Assembly (NCBI RefSeq): GCF_017811155.1
Contig: NZ_JACVCV010000016.1
Span: 35,018 to 99,017, forward strand
DNA length: 64,000 bases
Source: Lunatimonas salinarum
Lineage (GTDB): Bacteria; Bacteroidota; Bacteroidia; Cytophagales; Cyclobacteriaceae
Direction: 5' to 3'
Positions 37,031-45,223 of the stretch are shown here, in pieces. The notes under the pieces were generated by a model. It saw nothing but the letters and a program-made list of their open reading frames with translations, did no database searches and was not told where the DNA came from. Positions within the stretch are counted from its first letter, which is position 1, and the number at the start of each line of letters is the position of its first letter. The translations under genes and the position numbers were made by a program.

Positions 37031-37936
37031 ATGAGGGCATTAGTGATATCAGGAGGGGGAAGCAAGGGCGCATTCGCAGGAGGCGTGGCGGAATTCCTCA
37101 TTCGAGCGTGCCGGTATGATTACCGGCTATTCCTAGGTACCTCTACCGGTAGCTTGCTAGTACCTCTGCTGTCGATCGGAGAGATTGAAAAGATCAAAGC
37201 CATCTATACCTCCGTGACGCAAGGCCAGATTTTTGATATTTCGCCGTTTTACATTGTTCATGAAAATGGAGAGCCTCGTATTAAGATCAACCACATAAAC
37301 ACCGTACGTATGTTTATCAAGGGCAGGAAGACCTTCGGGGAAAGCTTGGCTCTTTTGAAGTTGATCAAAAAAATAATTACGCAGGAGGATTTCGCCCGCA
37401 TGCAGGCAAATGAAGCTAACGTGTACGTGACAGTTTCTAATCTCACGACCAACCGGGTCGAGTATAAGTCCCTAAAGGAGCACAGCTACGAAGATTTCTG
37501 TGAGTGGATTTGGGCGTCTTCAAACTTGGTTCCATTTATGAGTCTATTAGAGAAAAACGGGTGTCAATATGCCGACGGAGGGTTTGCGGATATTGTACCC
37601 ATCTCTGAGGCCATCTATCGGGGCGCCAAGGAGATCGATGTCATTGTACTTAAATCCAATCAGCCCCGGGGCAAAAAGGACAATGTGAAAAATGCGTTGG
37701 AACTGATGACCCGAACCTTTGACTTTATGCTGGATCAGATTTCGGCTGATGACATCAAGATTGGGAAGCTTGAAGGTGGGAGAAGAAAGGTAGATCTTAA
37801 TTTTTATTATCCGCCAACGGTGCTGACTGAAAACTCCCTGATTTTTGACCCAAAGCAAATGAAGCAATGGTGGCAGGATGGCTACGATTTTGCCGCAGCC
37901 CATAATCCCGTGTGCAAGTGTCTGGAGGTGGGCTGA
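37031..37936 (+). CDS. Patatin-like phospholipase
   Basis: A 301-residue serine lipid acylhydrolase with a Ser-Asp dyad. The oxyanion loop is SGGGSKGAFAGG at the N-terminus, the nucleophile is Ser38 in GTSTG, and the Asp lies in ADGGFADIVP. The start ATG at 37031 fits the family; an in-frame TTG at 37007 adds eight residues. No signal peptide, so it is probably cytosolic or membrane-attached. The gene sits between the phosphoesterase and the amidohydrolase remnant on the same strand. Confidence 0.9.
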   Translation: MRALVISGGGSKGAFAGGVAEFLIRACRYDYRLFLGTSTGSLLVPLLSIGEIEKIKAIYTSVTQGQIFDISPFYIVHENGEPRIKINHINTVRMFIKGRKTFGESLALLKLIKKIITQEDFARMQANEANVYVTVSNLTTNRVEYKSLKEHSYEDFCEWIWASSNLVPFMSLLEKNGCQYADGGFADIVPISEAIYRGAKEIDVIVLKSNQPRGKKDNVKNALELMTRTFDFMLDQISADDIKIGKLEGGRRKVDLNFYYPPTVLTENSLIFDPKQMKQWWQDGYDFAAAHNPVCKCLEVG

Positions 37937-37961
37937 TAAGAATCCGTACTAAAAGAAATCT

Positions 37962-38409
37962 ATGGACCTTCGTATACCGTTGCTCGTCAAAATCCGCTTA
38001 CTTCTGATAATTAGCTGCTTGTTTGGTGGCCGTTTTTGAAGTGGGCGAGGAGTCCGAAGAGGCGGTTAGACGAACCGGGTTTGAACGGATGATGGAGTTT
38101 ACCGCATTGGCATATGGGAAGGGTGTAGATCTAACCGTTGGTTCTCATTCGTATGTTCCCTATGCAGCCTATGGATCTGCCTATCAGCGGGAGATGGAGC
38201 TTTTGCATGCGTGCGGCATGTCGCTGGCTGATTTGATCCGAGCAGCCACTTGGGGCAACGCCCGGTTTTTGGGAGCTCAGGAAGAAATCGGCAGTATTGA
38301 GCCAGGGAAAAAGGCCGATTTGGTGCTTCTTTCTAGCAACCCATTGGAACATGTGAAAAACCTGGAAAAAGTCGAAAAAGTCATGCTCAACGGCGTTTGG
38401 GTGGATTGA
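37962..38409 (+). pseudogene. Amidohydrolase remnant with internal deletion
   Basis: A signal-peptide-like start (ATG 37962; MDLRIPLLVKIRLLLIISCLFGG) runs into a stop at 38037. Another frame, open from 38023, encodes only the last ~125 residues of an imidazolonepropionase-like amidohydrolase: VGSHSYVPYAAYGSAYQREMELLHACGMSLADLIRAATWGNARFLG, then EIGSIEPGKKADLVLLSSNPLEH and VMLNGVWVD. The metal-binding TIM-barrel part, about 300 residues, is missing and the frame differs between the two parts. The simplest reading is a gene that lost its middle by deletion. The link of the signal peptide to the tail is inferred. Confidence 0.7.
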
Positions 38410-38469
38410 GCTCATTTTGAGCTAGATAAATGTGTGGGGTAAATAACCGCTTGTTTTTAAAGAGATTTA

Positions 38470-38501
38470 TTTGCGCATAATCGTTTTATTACCCACTTTT
38501 G
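38470..38501 (+). promoter_or_regulatory. Promoter of the tRNA-Leu gene
   Basis: TTTG (38470-38473) and CACTTTTG (38494-38501, seven of eight matches to TAnnTTTG) with a 20-base spacer, 10 bases before the tRNA 5' end. Confidence 0.5.
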
Positions 38502-38511
38502 TGAGGTAAAT

Positions 38512-38593
38512 GCGCACGTGGCGAAATTGGTAGACGCACTGTCTTCAGGCGGCAGCGCCTTCGGGTGTGAAGGTTCGAATCCTTTCGTGCGCA
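38512..38593 (+). tRNA. tRNA-Leu (anticodon CAG)
   Basis: Cloverleaf read by eye: acceptor GCGCACG/CGTGCGC (38512-38518/38586-38592), discriminator A at 38593, anticodon stem CTGTC/GGCAG with loop TTCAGGC (anticodon CAG at 38546-38548), variable arm of the long class II type, and T loop GGTTCGAATCC. The CCA is not encoded. The AI-2E transporter gene ends 4 bases downstream on the other strand. Confidence 0.93.
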
Positions 38594-38597
38594 CTTT

Positions 38598-39689
38598 TTA
38601 CTTTTTTTCAAAGCGACGCTTTAATAATTTCCAGAAATTTTCCTTCTTTTCGTTTACCGGAAATTCATCCCCCAATAAATAGCCGTAGGGCTCTAGTCCC
38701 GGGATCCGATCTAGCGTAATCTTCAAGATGCCTATTAGTGGAATGGATAGGATCATACCTGATACCCCCCATATTGCACCGCCGAGCAAAATGGCCAATA
38801 CCACGGCAAGGACGTTAACCTTTACTTTGCCACCTACCACCACCGGGGTTATCAGGTTATTTTCCATTAGTTGGATGCCCCAAAGTACCAGAAGCGTGAG
38901 TAGGGGATAAAAAAGGGTATCTGTAGTCAGAAAGACGTATAAGATAACGAGTGCGGAACTGATGATTACTCCAATATATGGTATAAGGTTCATCACAGCA
39001 ATGAACATTGCAAACAGCAGGAAGAACTTGATGCCGACAAGGTAAAAATAAATTCCTGCCATCACCGATACGATCAGGGTGACCTTTGCCATCCCCACCA
39101 AGTACTGATGGATGACCTTGCCGGAATCCTCTGCCCAGGCGATGATTTTTTCATTGCTTCTACTGGAAGCCTGCATCAGAAACGCCGTAAAAAAGTCTTT
39201 ATAGTAAATCAAGAGAAAAATGTAAAGTGGGATAATACCTATTAGGGTTAGGGATTTGCCGGTGTTGAAGATTGTTTGGTTTAGGTTGTCAGGATTTAAA
39301 AATAAGCTGAGCAGGTCGGTTTCGGTCCAATTGCTTAAGTCAAGGCCGGTGAGTTCGGAGACATCTTTGAGATAATCGGCGAGTTTGGCTTGGAATAGGG
39401 CCCCGATTTCGGGAATGTCTGCCAGCAAGGATACCATTTGATTGCCTACCAAGCTCAAAATGCCTAGGAAGCACAATGTGAAAAGGACCAACGTAAGAAC
39501 GATCGCCAAGCCTCGAGGAATCCGCTTGTTTTCCATCCAGTCTGAAACGGGGTAAAGGGCAAAAGCAAAAAAGATTCCCCAGGTGAGCGGGACAAAAATG
39601 AAGTCCCCATACCAAAGGATCAACGTGCCAAGGGTAAGAATGATCGATCCGTGTGCGAGTTTTTCTAAAAGTCCGGTTTCTGCGTTCAT
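38598..39689 (-). CDS. AI-2E family transporter (PerM/TqsA-like)
   Basis: A 363-residue polytopic protein with about eight TM helices, grouped by family knowledge with TqsA (autoinducer-2 export) and PerM, though most members have untested substrates. Typical parts include the first TM pair followed by a soluble segment (WMENKRIPRGLAIVLTLVLF), a long re-entrant region around 115-160, and the C-terminal TM block with LIPYIGVIISSALVILYVF and the GGAIWGVSGMILSIPLIGILK motif. The start is ATG at 39689. Single gene. Confidence 0.87.
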   Translation of the reverse strand: MNAETGLLEKLAHGSIILTLGTLILWYGDFIFVPLTWGIFFAFALYPVSDWMENKRIPRGLAIVLTLVLFTLCFLGILSLVGNQMVSLLADIPEIGALFQAKLADYLKDVSELTGLDLSNWTETDLLSLFLNPDNLNQTIFNTGKSLTLIGIIPLYIFLLIYYKDFFTAFLMQASSRSNEKIIAWAEDSGKVIHQYLVGMAKVTLIVSVMAGIYFYLVGIKFFLLFAMFIAVMNLIPYIGVIISSALVILYVFLTTDTLFYPLLTLLVLWGIQLMENNLITPVVVGGKVKVNVLAVVLAILLGGAIWGVSGMILSIPLIGILKITLDRIPGLEPYGYLLGDEFPVNEKKENFWKLLKRRFEKK

Positions 39690-39857
39690 GTGGTATATTT
39701 TGTGGCAGGCTAAATTTATGGAAATCTGCTTAAAGAACGGGAAATAGGCTTTTTTTTATCGAATTGCCCGACTTTTTGGCCAATAAATGAGATCACATTG
39801 GTATCGTTGCCCTAAATTACTATATTCACTTTCGATTTTTGAATGACCCAATGAATA

Positions 39858-40739
39858 ATGATACGAATTAAGCTTATACTTTCGCTCGTACTGGCCTGTG
39901 TTTCATTTCAGGTGCTGGAAGCCCAGCAAGCCCCTTTGAAAATCATCATGATAGGTGCCCATCCCGATGATTGTGAAATCAAAGGTGGGGGGACGGCTGC
40001 CTTGTTTATAGAAATGGGGCATCAGGTAAAATTTGTATCGGTAACAAACGGTGATGCTGGTCATATGGAGATGGGCGGTGGTATGCTCGCCAAGCGCAGA
40101 AAGGCCGAAACCGAAGAGGTGGCGCGGAGATTGGGTGTGTCCTACGAGGTGTTGGACAACCACGATGGGGAGCTTTTGGCTACGCTACCGGTTCGATTGG
40201 ATATCATCCGGTTGATTCGTGAGTGGGAGGCGGACGTGGTGATTTCCCACCGACCCAACGATTACCACCCTGACCACCGCTACACGGCCATATTGGTTCA
40301 GGATGCGGCCTACATGGTAGGCGTGCCCAATGTGGCGCCCGATGTGCCTCCATTGAGGAAAAATCCCGTTTTTCTTTATTTTCAGGATAATTTTCAAAAA
40401 CCAAACCCCTTTACCCCCGATATCGCGGTGGACATATCTTCGGTGATAGATAAAAAAATCAATGCCATGGATGCCCATGTTTCCCAATTTTACGAATGGC
40501 TCCCCTGGATTGGTGGCTATGCTGATGAGGTTCCTACTGGCAGTGCCGAGCGTAAGGCTTGGCTGCGTGAAAAACGATGGGGAAGCGTAAGCGCTGCTTT
40601 GATCCCGGCGCTGGAGAAATGGTACGGGAAGTCCAGAGCCTCTCAGGCTACTTATGTGGAGGCTTTTGAAGTTTGTGAATACGGAAGCAGACCCTCCGAG
40701 CAGGACATCAAACGGTTATTCCCCATGCTTGGAAGGTAG
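39858..40739 (+). CDS. PIG-L/LmbE-family deacetylase, exported
   Basis: Zinc-dependent N-acetyl-sugar deacetylase family, 293 residues. A signal peptide (MIRIKLILSLVLACVSFQVLEA) shows it is secreted to the periplasm. The zinc-binding motif is AHPDDCEIKGGG, and HRPNDYHPDHRYTAIL carries the second metal/catalytic histidines. Family members deacetylate GlcNAc-containing small molecules, including the GlcN-malate step in bacillithiol synthesis (BshB), but those are cytoplasmic, so a role on glycans is more likely here. It precedes the SDR/FAH pair by about 75 bases. Confidence 0.88.
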   Translation: MIRIKLILSLVLACVSFQVLEAQQAPLKIIMIGAHPDDCEIKGGGTAALFIEMGHQVKFVSVTNGDAGHMEMGGGMLAKRRKAETEEVARRLGVSYEVLDNHDGELLATLPVRLDIIRLIREWEADVVISHRPNDYHPDHRYTAILVQDAAYMVGVPNVAPDVPPLRKNPVFLYFQDNFQKPNPFTPDIAVDISSVIDKKINAMDAHVSQFYEWLPWIGGYADEVPTGSAERKAWLREKRWGSVSAALIPALEKWYGKSRASQATYVEAFEVCEYGSRPSEQDIKRLFPMLGR

Positions 40740-40813
40740 CGTTGGGCCGGCAGAATTCCCGTAGCATAATTTAGTGTATAACAAGTTAACCATAGAAGCA
40801 ATCTTTTACATTC

Positions 40814-41572
40814 ATGAACAAACGAAATGTGCTGGTCACAGGAGGTGCCAGCGGAATAGGTCTCGCCATATCCCGTCGATTTGCGCAAGCAGGGGATAGG
40901 GTTTACGTGCTGGATTTCAATAAGGAAAACGGCGAAAAGGTGGTCGCTGCCCTTCAGGAAGAAGGGTATGAGGCCAGATTTTTGGTAACGGATGTGTCCT
41001 CCCAAGAACAGGTAAAGGGGGTGGTAGATGGTATAGAGGGGGATTTGCACGTCCTGATAAACAATGCGGGTGTATCGCATGTCGGAAATTTGGAGCAGAC
41101 GGTGGAAAGTGAGTTGGACCGGTTGTACAGCGTAAATATTAAAGGTGTCTACAATTGCTCTCTAGCGGTCATTGGCCGGATGAAGGAGCAAGGGGGGGGT
41201 GTCATTATCAATATGGCGTCTGTGGCAGCCACGGTTGGGATAGCGGATCGATTTGCCTACTCCATGACCAAAGGGGCTGTGCGCACCATGACACTTTCTA
41301 TGGCCAGAGACTATGTGCAATTTAATATTCGGGTGAATGCCATTTCCCCAGCTAGGGTTCATACGCCCTTTGTGGACGGGTACCTGGCCAAGAATTACCC
41401 CGGTAGAGAGCAAGAGGTATTTGATCAATTGGCCGCTACCCAGCCGATCGGCCGGATGGGTAGCCCTGTAGAAGTCGCTAACATGGCCTTTTACCTCGCA
41501 TCCGATGAGGCTTCCTTCCTTACCGGGGCAGATTACCTGGTGGATGGCGGTTTTTCCCATTTGAAAATGTAA
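40814..41572 (+). CDS. Short-chain dehydrogenase/reductase, probable sugar-acid dehydrogenase
   Basis: NAD(P)-dependent SDR of 252 residues. It has the TGGASGIG cofactor loop near residue 10, NNAG, the catalytic Ser in INMASVAAT and YxxxK as YSMTK near residue 150, and the C-terminal FLTGADYLVDGG. The next gene encodes a FAH-family hydrolase. In the non-phosphorylative L-fucose pathway a 2-keto-3-deoxy-L-fuconate dehydrogenase of this family is followed by a FAH-type hydrolase of the diketo acid. That pairing suggests this role but does not prove it. Confidence 0.87.
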   Translation: MNKRNVLVTGGASGIGLAISRRFAQAGDRVYVLDFNKENGEKVVAALQEEGYEARFLVTDVSSQEQVKGVVDGIEGDLHVLINNAGVSHVGNLEQTVESELDRLYSVNIKGVYNCSLAVIGRMKEQGGGVIINMASVAATVGIADRFAYSMTKGAVRTMTLSMARDYVQFNIRVNAISPARVHTPFVDGYLAKNYPGREQEVFDQLAATQPIGRMGSPVEVANMAFYLASDEASFLTGADYLVDGGFSHLKM

Positions 41573-41588
41573 AAACAATTATAAACAC
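41571..41588 (+). promoter_or_regulatory. Conserved A-rich translation leader before the FAH gene
   Basis: The 18 bases before the ATG, together with ATGAAA, are identical to those before the gene at 23867 (minus strand); the shared core reads AACAATTATAAACACATGAA. The leader starts inside the stop codon of the preceding SDR gene and is intercistronic, so it is more likely a translation-initiation element than a promoter. Close variants precede 33893 and 33985. Confidence 0.7.
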
Positions 41589-42449
41589 ATGAAATTAATA
41601 CGATTTGGAAATGCCGGTGCAGAAAGACCGGGAGTCGTTTTAGAAGACGGCAGGCAGCTGGATGTGAGTGCATTTGGTATCGACTGGAACGAGGAGTTTC
41701 TCGGTGATGAGGCAGGATTTCAAAAGCTTGCCGAATGGCTGGAAGCCCATCAACAGGATTGCCCCGAGATTCCGTCCGGGGTAAGGCTAGGGTCACCGAT
41801 TGCCCGCCCTTCCAAGATTATTTGCGTGGGGCTCAATTATTCCTTGCATGCCAAAGAAAGCGGTATGGAAGTTCCCAAGCAACCGGTGTTGTTTATGAAG
41901 GCTACTTCCTCCCTGTCCGGCCCATTTGATGAGATAGTGATACCAAAAAATTCCGAAGCAACGGACTGGGAAGTAGAGCTCGCCGTGGTAATCGGTAAAA
42001 AAGCTTCCTACGTGAGCAAGGAAGATGCTTACGACTATATTGCGGGCTACGCGGTCCATAATGACGTTAGTGAGCGGGATTTTCAGTTGCGCCACGGCGG
42101 GCAATGGGTCAAAGGAAAAAGTGCCGACACCTTTGCGCCCTTGGGACCCTGGCTGGTGACTAAGGAAGAAGTAGCGGATCCCAACAACCTGCGCCTTTGG
42201 CTAAAACTCAATGGTAAGACTGTACAGGACAGCAGTACTTCTGACTTGGTGTTTGATGTTCCTACCCTGGTAAGCTATATCAGTCAATACATGACACTCC
42301 TTCCGGGGGATGTCATCAGCACCGGCACACCATCCGGTGTAGGGATGGGTTTTAATCCTCCCGTGTACCTCAAGGCAGGAGACGTAGTGGAGCTTGGTGT
42401 AGAAGGACTTGGCGTTTCCAAGCAAAGCGTCATTGCGTATAAAGGGTGA
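41589..42449 (+). CDS. FAH-family hydrolase (fumarylacetoacetase-like; probable diketo sugar-acid hydrolase)
   Basis: A 286-residue metal-dependent hydrolase of the fumarylacetoacetate hydrolase fold that cleaves C-C bonds of diketo acids. Family signs are KIICVGLNYSLHAKESG, PVLFMKATSSLSGPFD, the metal ligand in DWEVELAVVIGKKA, GYAVHNDVSERDFQ and ISTGTPSGVGMG. With the SDR upstream (16 bases apart) it fits L-2,4-diketo-3-deoxyfuconate or -rhamnonate hydrolase, by analogy. It begins directly after a conserved leader sequence. A hairpin terminator follows. Confidence 0.88.
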   Translation: MKLIRFGNAGAERPGVVLEDGRQLDVSAFGIDWNEEFLGDEAGFQKLAEWLEAHQQDCPEIPSGVRLGSPIARPSKIICVGLNYSLHAKESGMEVPKQPVLFMKATSSLSGPFDEIVIPKNSEATDWEVELAVVIGKKASYVSKEDAYDYIAGYAVHNDVSERDFQLRHGGQWVKGKSADTFAPLGPWLVTKEEVADPNNLRLWLKLNGKTVQDSSTSDLVFDVPTLVSYISQYMTLLPGDVISTGTPSGVGMGFNPPVYLKAGDVVELGVEGLGVSKQSVIAYKG

Positions 42450-42469
42450 GTTTTGTCTCTACAAAGTAT

Positions 42470-42520
42470 ACTTCCCGGTGACCAGCCCACACAAACGGCT
42501 AGTCATCGGGAAGTTTGTTT
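42470..42520 (+). terminator. Terminator after the SDR-FAH pair
   Basis: Twelve-base arms ACTTCCCGGTGA (42470-42481) and TCATCGGGAAGT (42503-42514) with one G.U and a 21-base loop, then TTGTTTT. Confidence 0.75.
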
Positions 42521-42627
42521 TCCAACACCAGCCCACCCCACTCGATAGATGGTTCGGTTTGTGTTGATTCGAGCTTTTTTTACCTCTATCGCATTGCCGT
42601 TATGCCTCTCTACCGAATTCACGAGCC

Positions 42628-45216
42628 ATGATTGAACGAAAGGTGTGTTTGTTACGCAGAATCAGTTGCCGAAAGCTTTTGGTGCTGCTTTTCATGCTTT
42701 GCCTGCAAGTGGCGGAAGGCTATGCTCAGGAACTGCAATGGCAAACCTTGCCCGCGATTCCCGACGCAGAGGGATTTGCGGGGATGTATGCAGGTGTTAG
42801 CAATGAGGTGCTTTTGGTGGCGGGAGGGGCGAATTTTCCCGAAAAGAGGCCTTGGGAGGGTGGCGAAAAGATTTGGTACGATCGGATTTTTTTCTTGGAG
42901 TCCCCAGAGGCGGCATGGGGAACCTCAGATGTCGTGCTGCCAAGGCCTCTCGGCTATGGGGTTTCGATTACCTTCAACAATACCGTATTGATCATCGGCG
43001 GGAGCCACTCATCAGGCCACAGTGCCTCGGTGTTCGGATTGCGGTTTGAGAAAGGTCAGGTTGTAGTGGATTCGGACTACCCAGATTTGCCGCATCCCTT
43101 GGCGAATATGGCCGGAGCTGTGGTAGACGGAGTGGTAGTCTTGATCGGAGGGCAGAAAAGTCCGCAAGGTCTGGCAGAGTCTCAGTTATGGTTGTTAGAT
43201 CTGAACCTCCCCCGTGAAAAGCAGCAATGGGTAGAAGGCACGGCTATACCGGGCAAGGCCCGGATGCAGGCGGTTGCTGGAGTCATGGGCGGTGCCTTTT
43301 ACGTTTTTAGTGGGTTTCACCTTACCGAAAAGGAGGACGGAGGCTGGGATAGGCATCTTTTGCTGGATGCCTATAGGTTTTCACTTGGTTCAGAACTAGT
43401 AGGGGGAACTTGGGAGCGGCTCTCGGACTTGCCCAGAGGGATTGCAGCTGCCCCTTCGCCGGCATTTGGAGTCGGTGCTTCTCACCTGCTGATCCCAGGG
43501 GGGGTGGATGCAGCGTTGGCTGACCATCCAGATCCTTCCTCACATCCCGGATTCCGGGACCAGTTGCTGGCATACCACCTAATGAGCGATACGTGGGTAG
43601 AGATGGGAGAAATCCCCGCGGGTAGCGCTAGGGTCACCGCTCCGACTGCTTACTGGCAGAAACATTGGGTGGTGCCCAGCGGGGAGAAGACGCCCGGAGT
43701 GCGCTCGCGTGAGGTCTACGCATTGACCCAACAGTCGGATTTTGGATGGCTAAATTGGTCAAGCGTTGGCATTTACCTGGTGTTGATGTTGGGGATAGGG
43801 GTGTATTTTGCCAGACAGGAGAAAACTACCGAAAACTATTTTCTGGCTGGAAGAAAAATACCTTGGTGGGCGGCAGGATTGAGTATTTATGGCACCCAAC
43901 TCAGTGCCATCACGTTTATGGCAATTCCGGTAGTGGTGTATGCCACAGACTGGCGTTTGATTATGGGGGCCGTAATGATCGTGTCGATTGTGCCCATTGT
44001 CATTCGCTTTTACCTGCCGTTTTTTCGACGAGTGAATATTTTGACAGCATATCAATACTTAGAGCGACGATTTGATCGGCATGTGCGTAGTTTGGGGAGT
44101 GTCACCTTTATCCTGATGCAGTTGGCGCGAATGGGTGTGGTACTTTACCTCCCTGCTATCGCCATTTCCTCGGTTACGGGCATGGACATATTGCTTTGTA
44201 TTGGCATCATGGGCGTATTCAGCACGCTATATACCGTTTTGGGAGGCATGGAGGCAGTGATTTGGACAGACGTCATTCAAGTGATCGTACTCCTAGGCGG
44301 GGCGGTGACGGCACTGCTGACTGCGGTGGCCCAGATCGATGGGGGGCTTGGACAGGTGTGGGATATCGGGATGGCACAAGGCAAATTCCGCGTCATGGAG
44401 TGGGGATGGGACTACCGGGAGCTGGTATTTTGGGTGGCGATTGTCGGTTTCTTTTTTTTGAATATTATCTCCTATACTTCCGATCAGGTAGTGATACAAC
44501 GCTACCTGACCGTATCCACTGAGAAGGAGGCAGCGAAGAGCCTATGGACCAATGGGATCATGACGCTTCCGGGAATTTTGATGTTTTTGGGGCTTGGAAC
44601 CGTATTGTATGTGTTTTACCTGACCAATCCGCACAAGGTAGGTAGCTCTCGTCCGGAGGAGTTGTTGCCATATTACATTGTGACTGAACTTCCGGCCGGG
44701 GTTGCAGGATTGGTTATTGCAGGGATATTTGCTGCGAGTATGTCTTCTTTGGACAGTTCTATGAACAGTATTTCAACAGCCTATATTTCGGATATTCACC
44801 GCATCTTCCGGCCCGGCTGGGGCGATAGCAAGAATTTGAAGTTAGCGAAGTGGCTTACTGTATGGATTGGTTTTTTCGGCACTATGAGTGCGGTTTGGAT
44901 AGCTGTATCCAATATCGGTTTTGTGTTTGACCTCTTTCAAAAGCTGCTGGGCATGATTGGAGGTACATTGGCAGGGGTGTTTATATTGGGGATTTTCACC
45001 CGGCGAGCCAGTGCCAAGGGTGCCCTGTTAGGGATCCTGGCCGGTACCTTGATCACGTTTGTGGTAAGCCAATTGACAGATACGAACGGGTATCTTTTCG
45101 GCGCAGTTGGCGTAGTTTCTTGTGTGGTGACGGGCTATTTGACTAGTTTGATATTTCCTGACCGAGTGTCTAAGGCCAAAGGAAATACGTATGGGGATTT
45201 GATCCAACGGAACTAA
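42628..45216 (+). CDS. Fusion of a kelch-type cyclically permuted mutarotase domain with a sodium:solute symporter
   Basis: An 862-residue two-part protein. After a signal peptide (cleavage near GYAQ) comes a kelch-repeat beta-propeller (about 40-365) with repeats such as VLLVAGGANFPEKRPWEGG, VLIIGGSHSSGHSA and VVLIGGQKSPQGLAESQLWLLDLN, resembling NanM/YjhT-type sialic acid mutarotase. The second part (about 370-862) is a 12-13 TM SSS-family symporter (ENYFLAGRKIPWWAAGLSIYGTQLSAITFMA, ISSVTGMDILLCIGIMGVFSTLYTVLGGMEAVIWTDV). Both activities would meet the same sugar: the periplasmic domain equilibrates anomers and the membrane part imports them with Na+. A sialic acid substrate is inferred; no nanA/nanE is in the window. 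Confidence 0.88.
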   Translation: MIERKVCLLRRISCRKLLVLLFMLCLQVAEGYAQELQWQTLPAIPDAEGFAGMYAGVSNEVLLVAGGANFPEKRPWEGGEKIWYDRIFFLESPEAAWGTSDVVLPRPLGYGVSITFNNTVLIIGGSHSSGHSASVFGLRFEKGQVVVDSDYPDLPHPLANMAGAVVDGVVVLIGGQKSPQGLAESQLWLLDLNLPREKQQWVEGTAIPGKARMQAVAGVMGGAFYVFSGFHLTEKEDGGWDRHLLLDAYRFSLGSELVGGTWERLSDLPRGIAAAPSPAFGVGASHLLIPGGVDAALADHPDPSSHPGFRDQLLAYHLMSDTWVEMGEIPAGSARVTAPTAYWQKHWVVPSGEKTPGVRSREVYALTQQSDFGWLNWSSVGIYLVLMLGIGVYFARQEKTTENYFLAGRKIPWWAAGLSIYGTQLSAITFMAIPVVVYATDWRLIMGAVMIVSIVPIVIRFYLPFFRRVNILTAYQYLERRFDRHVRSLGSVTFILMQLARMGVVLYLPAIAISSVTGMDILLCIGIMGVFSTLYTVLGGMEAVIWTDVIQVIVLLGGAVTALLTAVAQIDGGLGQVWDIGMAQGKFRVMEWGWDYRELVFWVAIVGFFFLNIISYTSDQVVIQRYLTVSTEKEAAKSLWTNGIMTLPGILMFLGLGTVLYVFYLTNPHKVGSSRPEELLPYYIVTELPAGVAGLVIAGIFAASMSSLDSSMNSISTAYISDIHRIFRPGWGDSKNLKLAKWLTVWIGFFGTMSAVWIAVSNIGFVFDLFQKLLGMIGGTLAGVFILGIFTRRASAKGALLGILAGTLITFVVSQLTDTNGYLFGAVGVVSCVVTGYLTSLIFPDRVSKAKGNTYGDLIQRN

Positions 45217-45223
45217 CGCCGAT

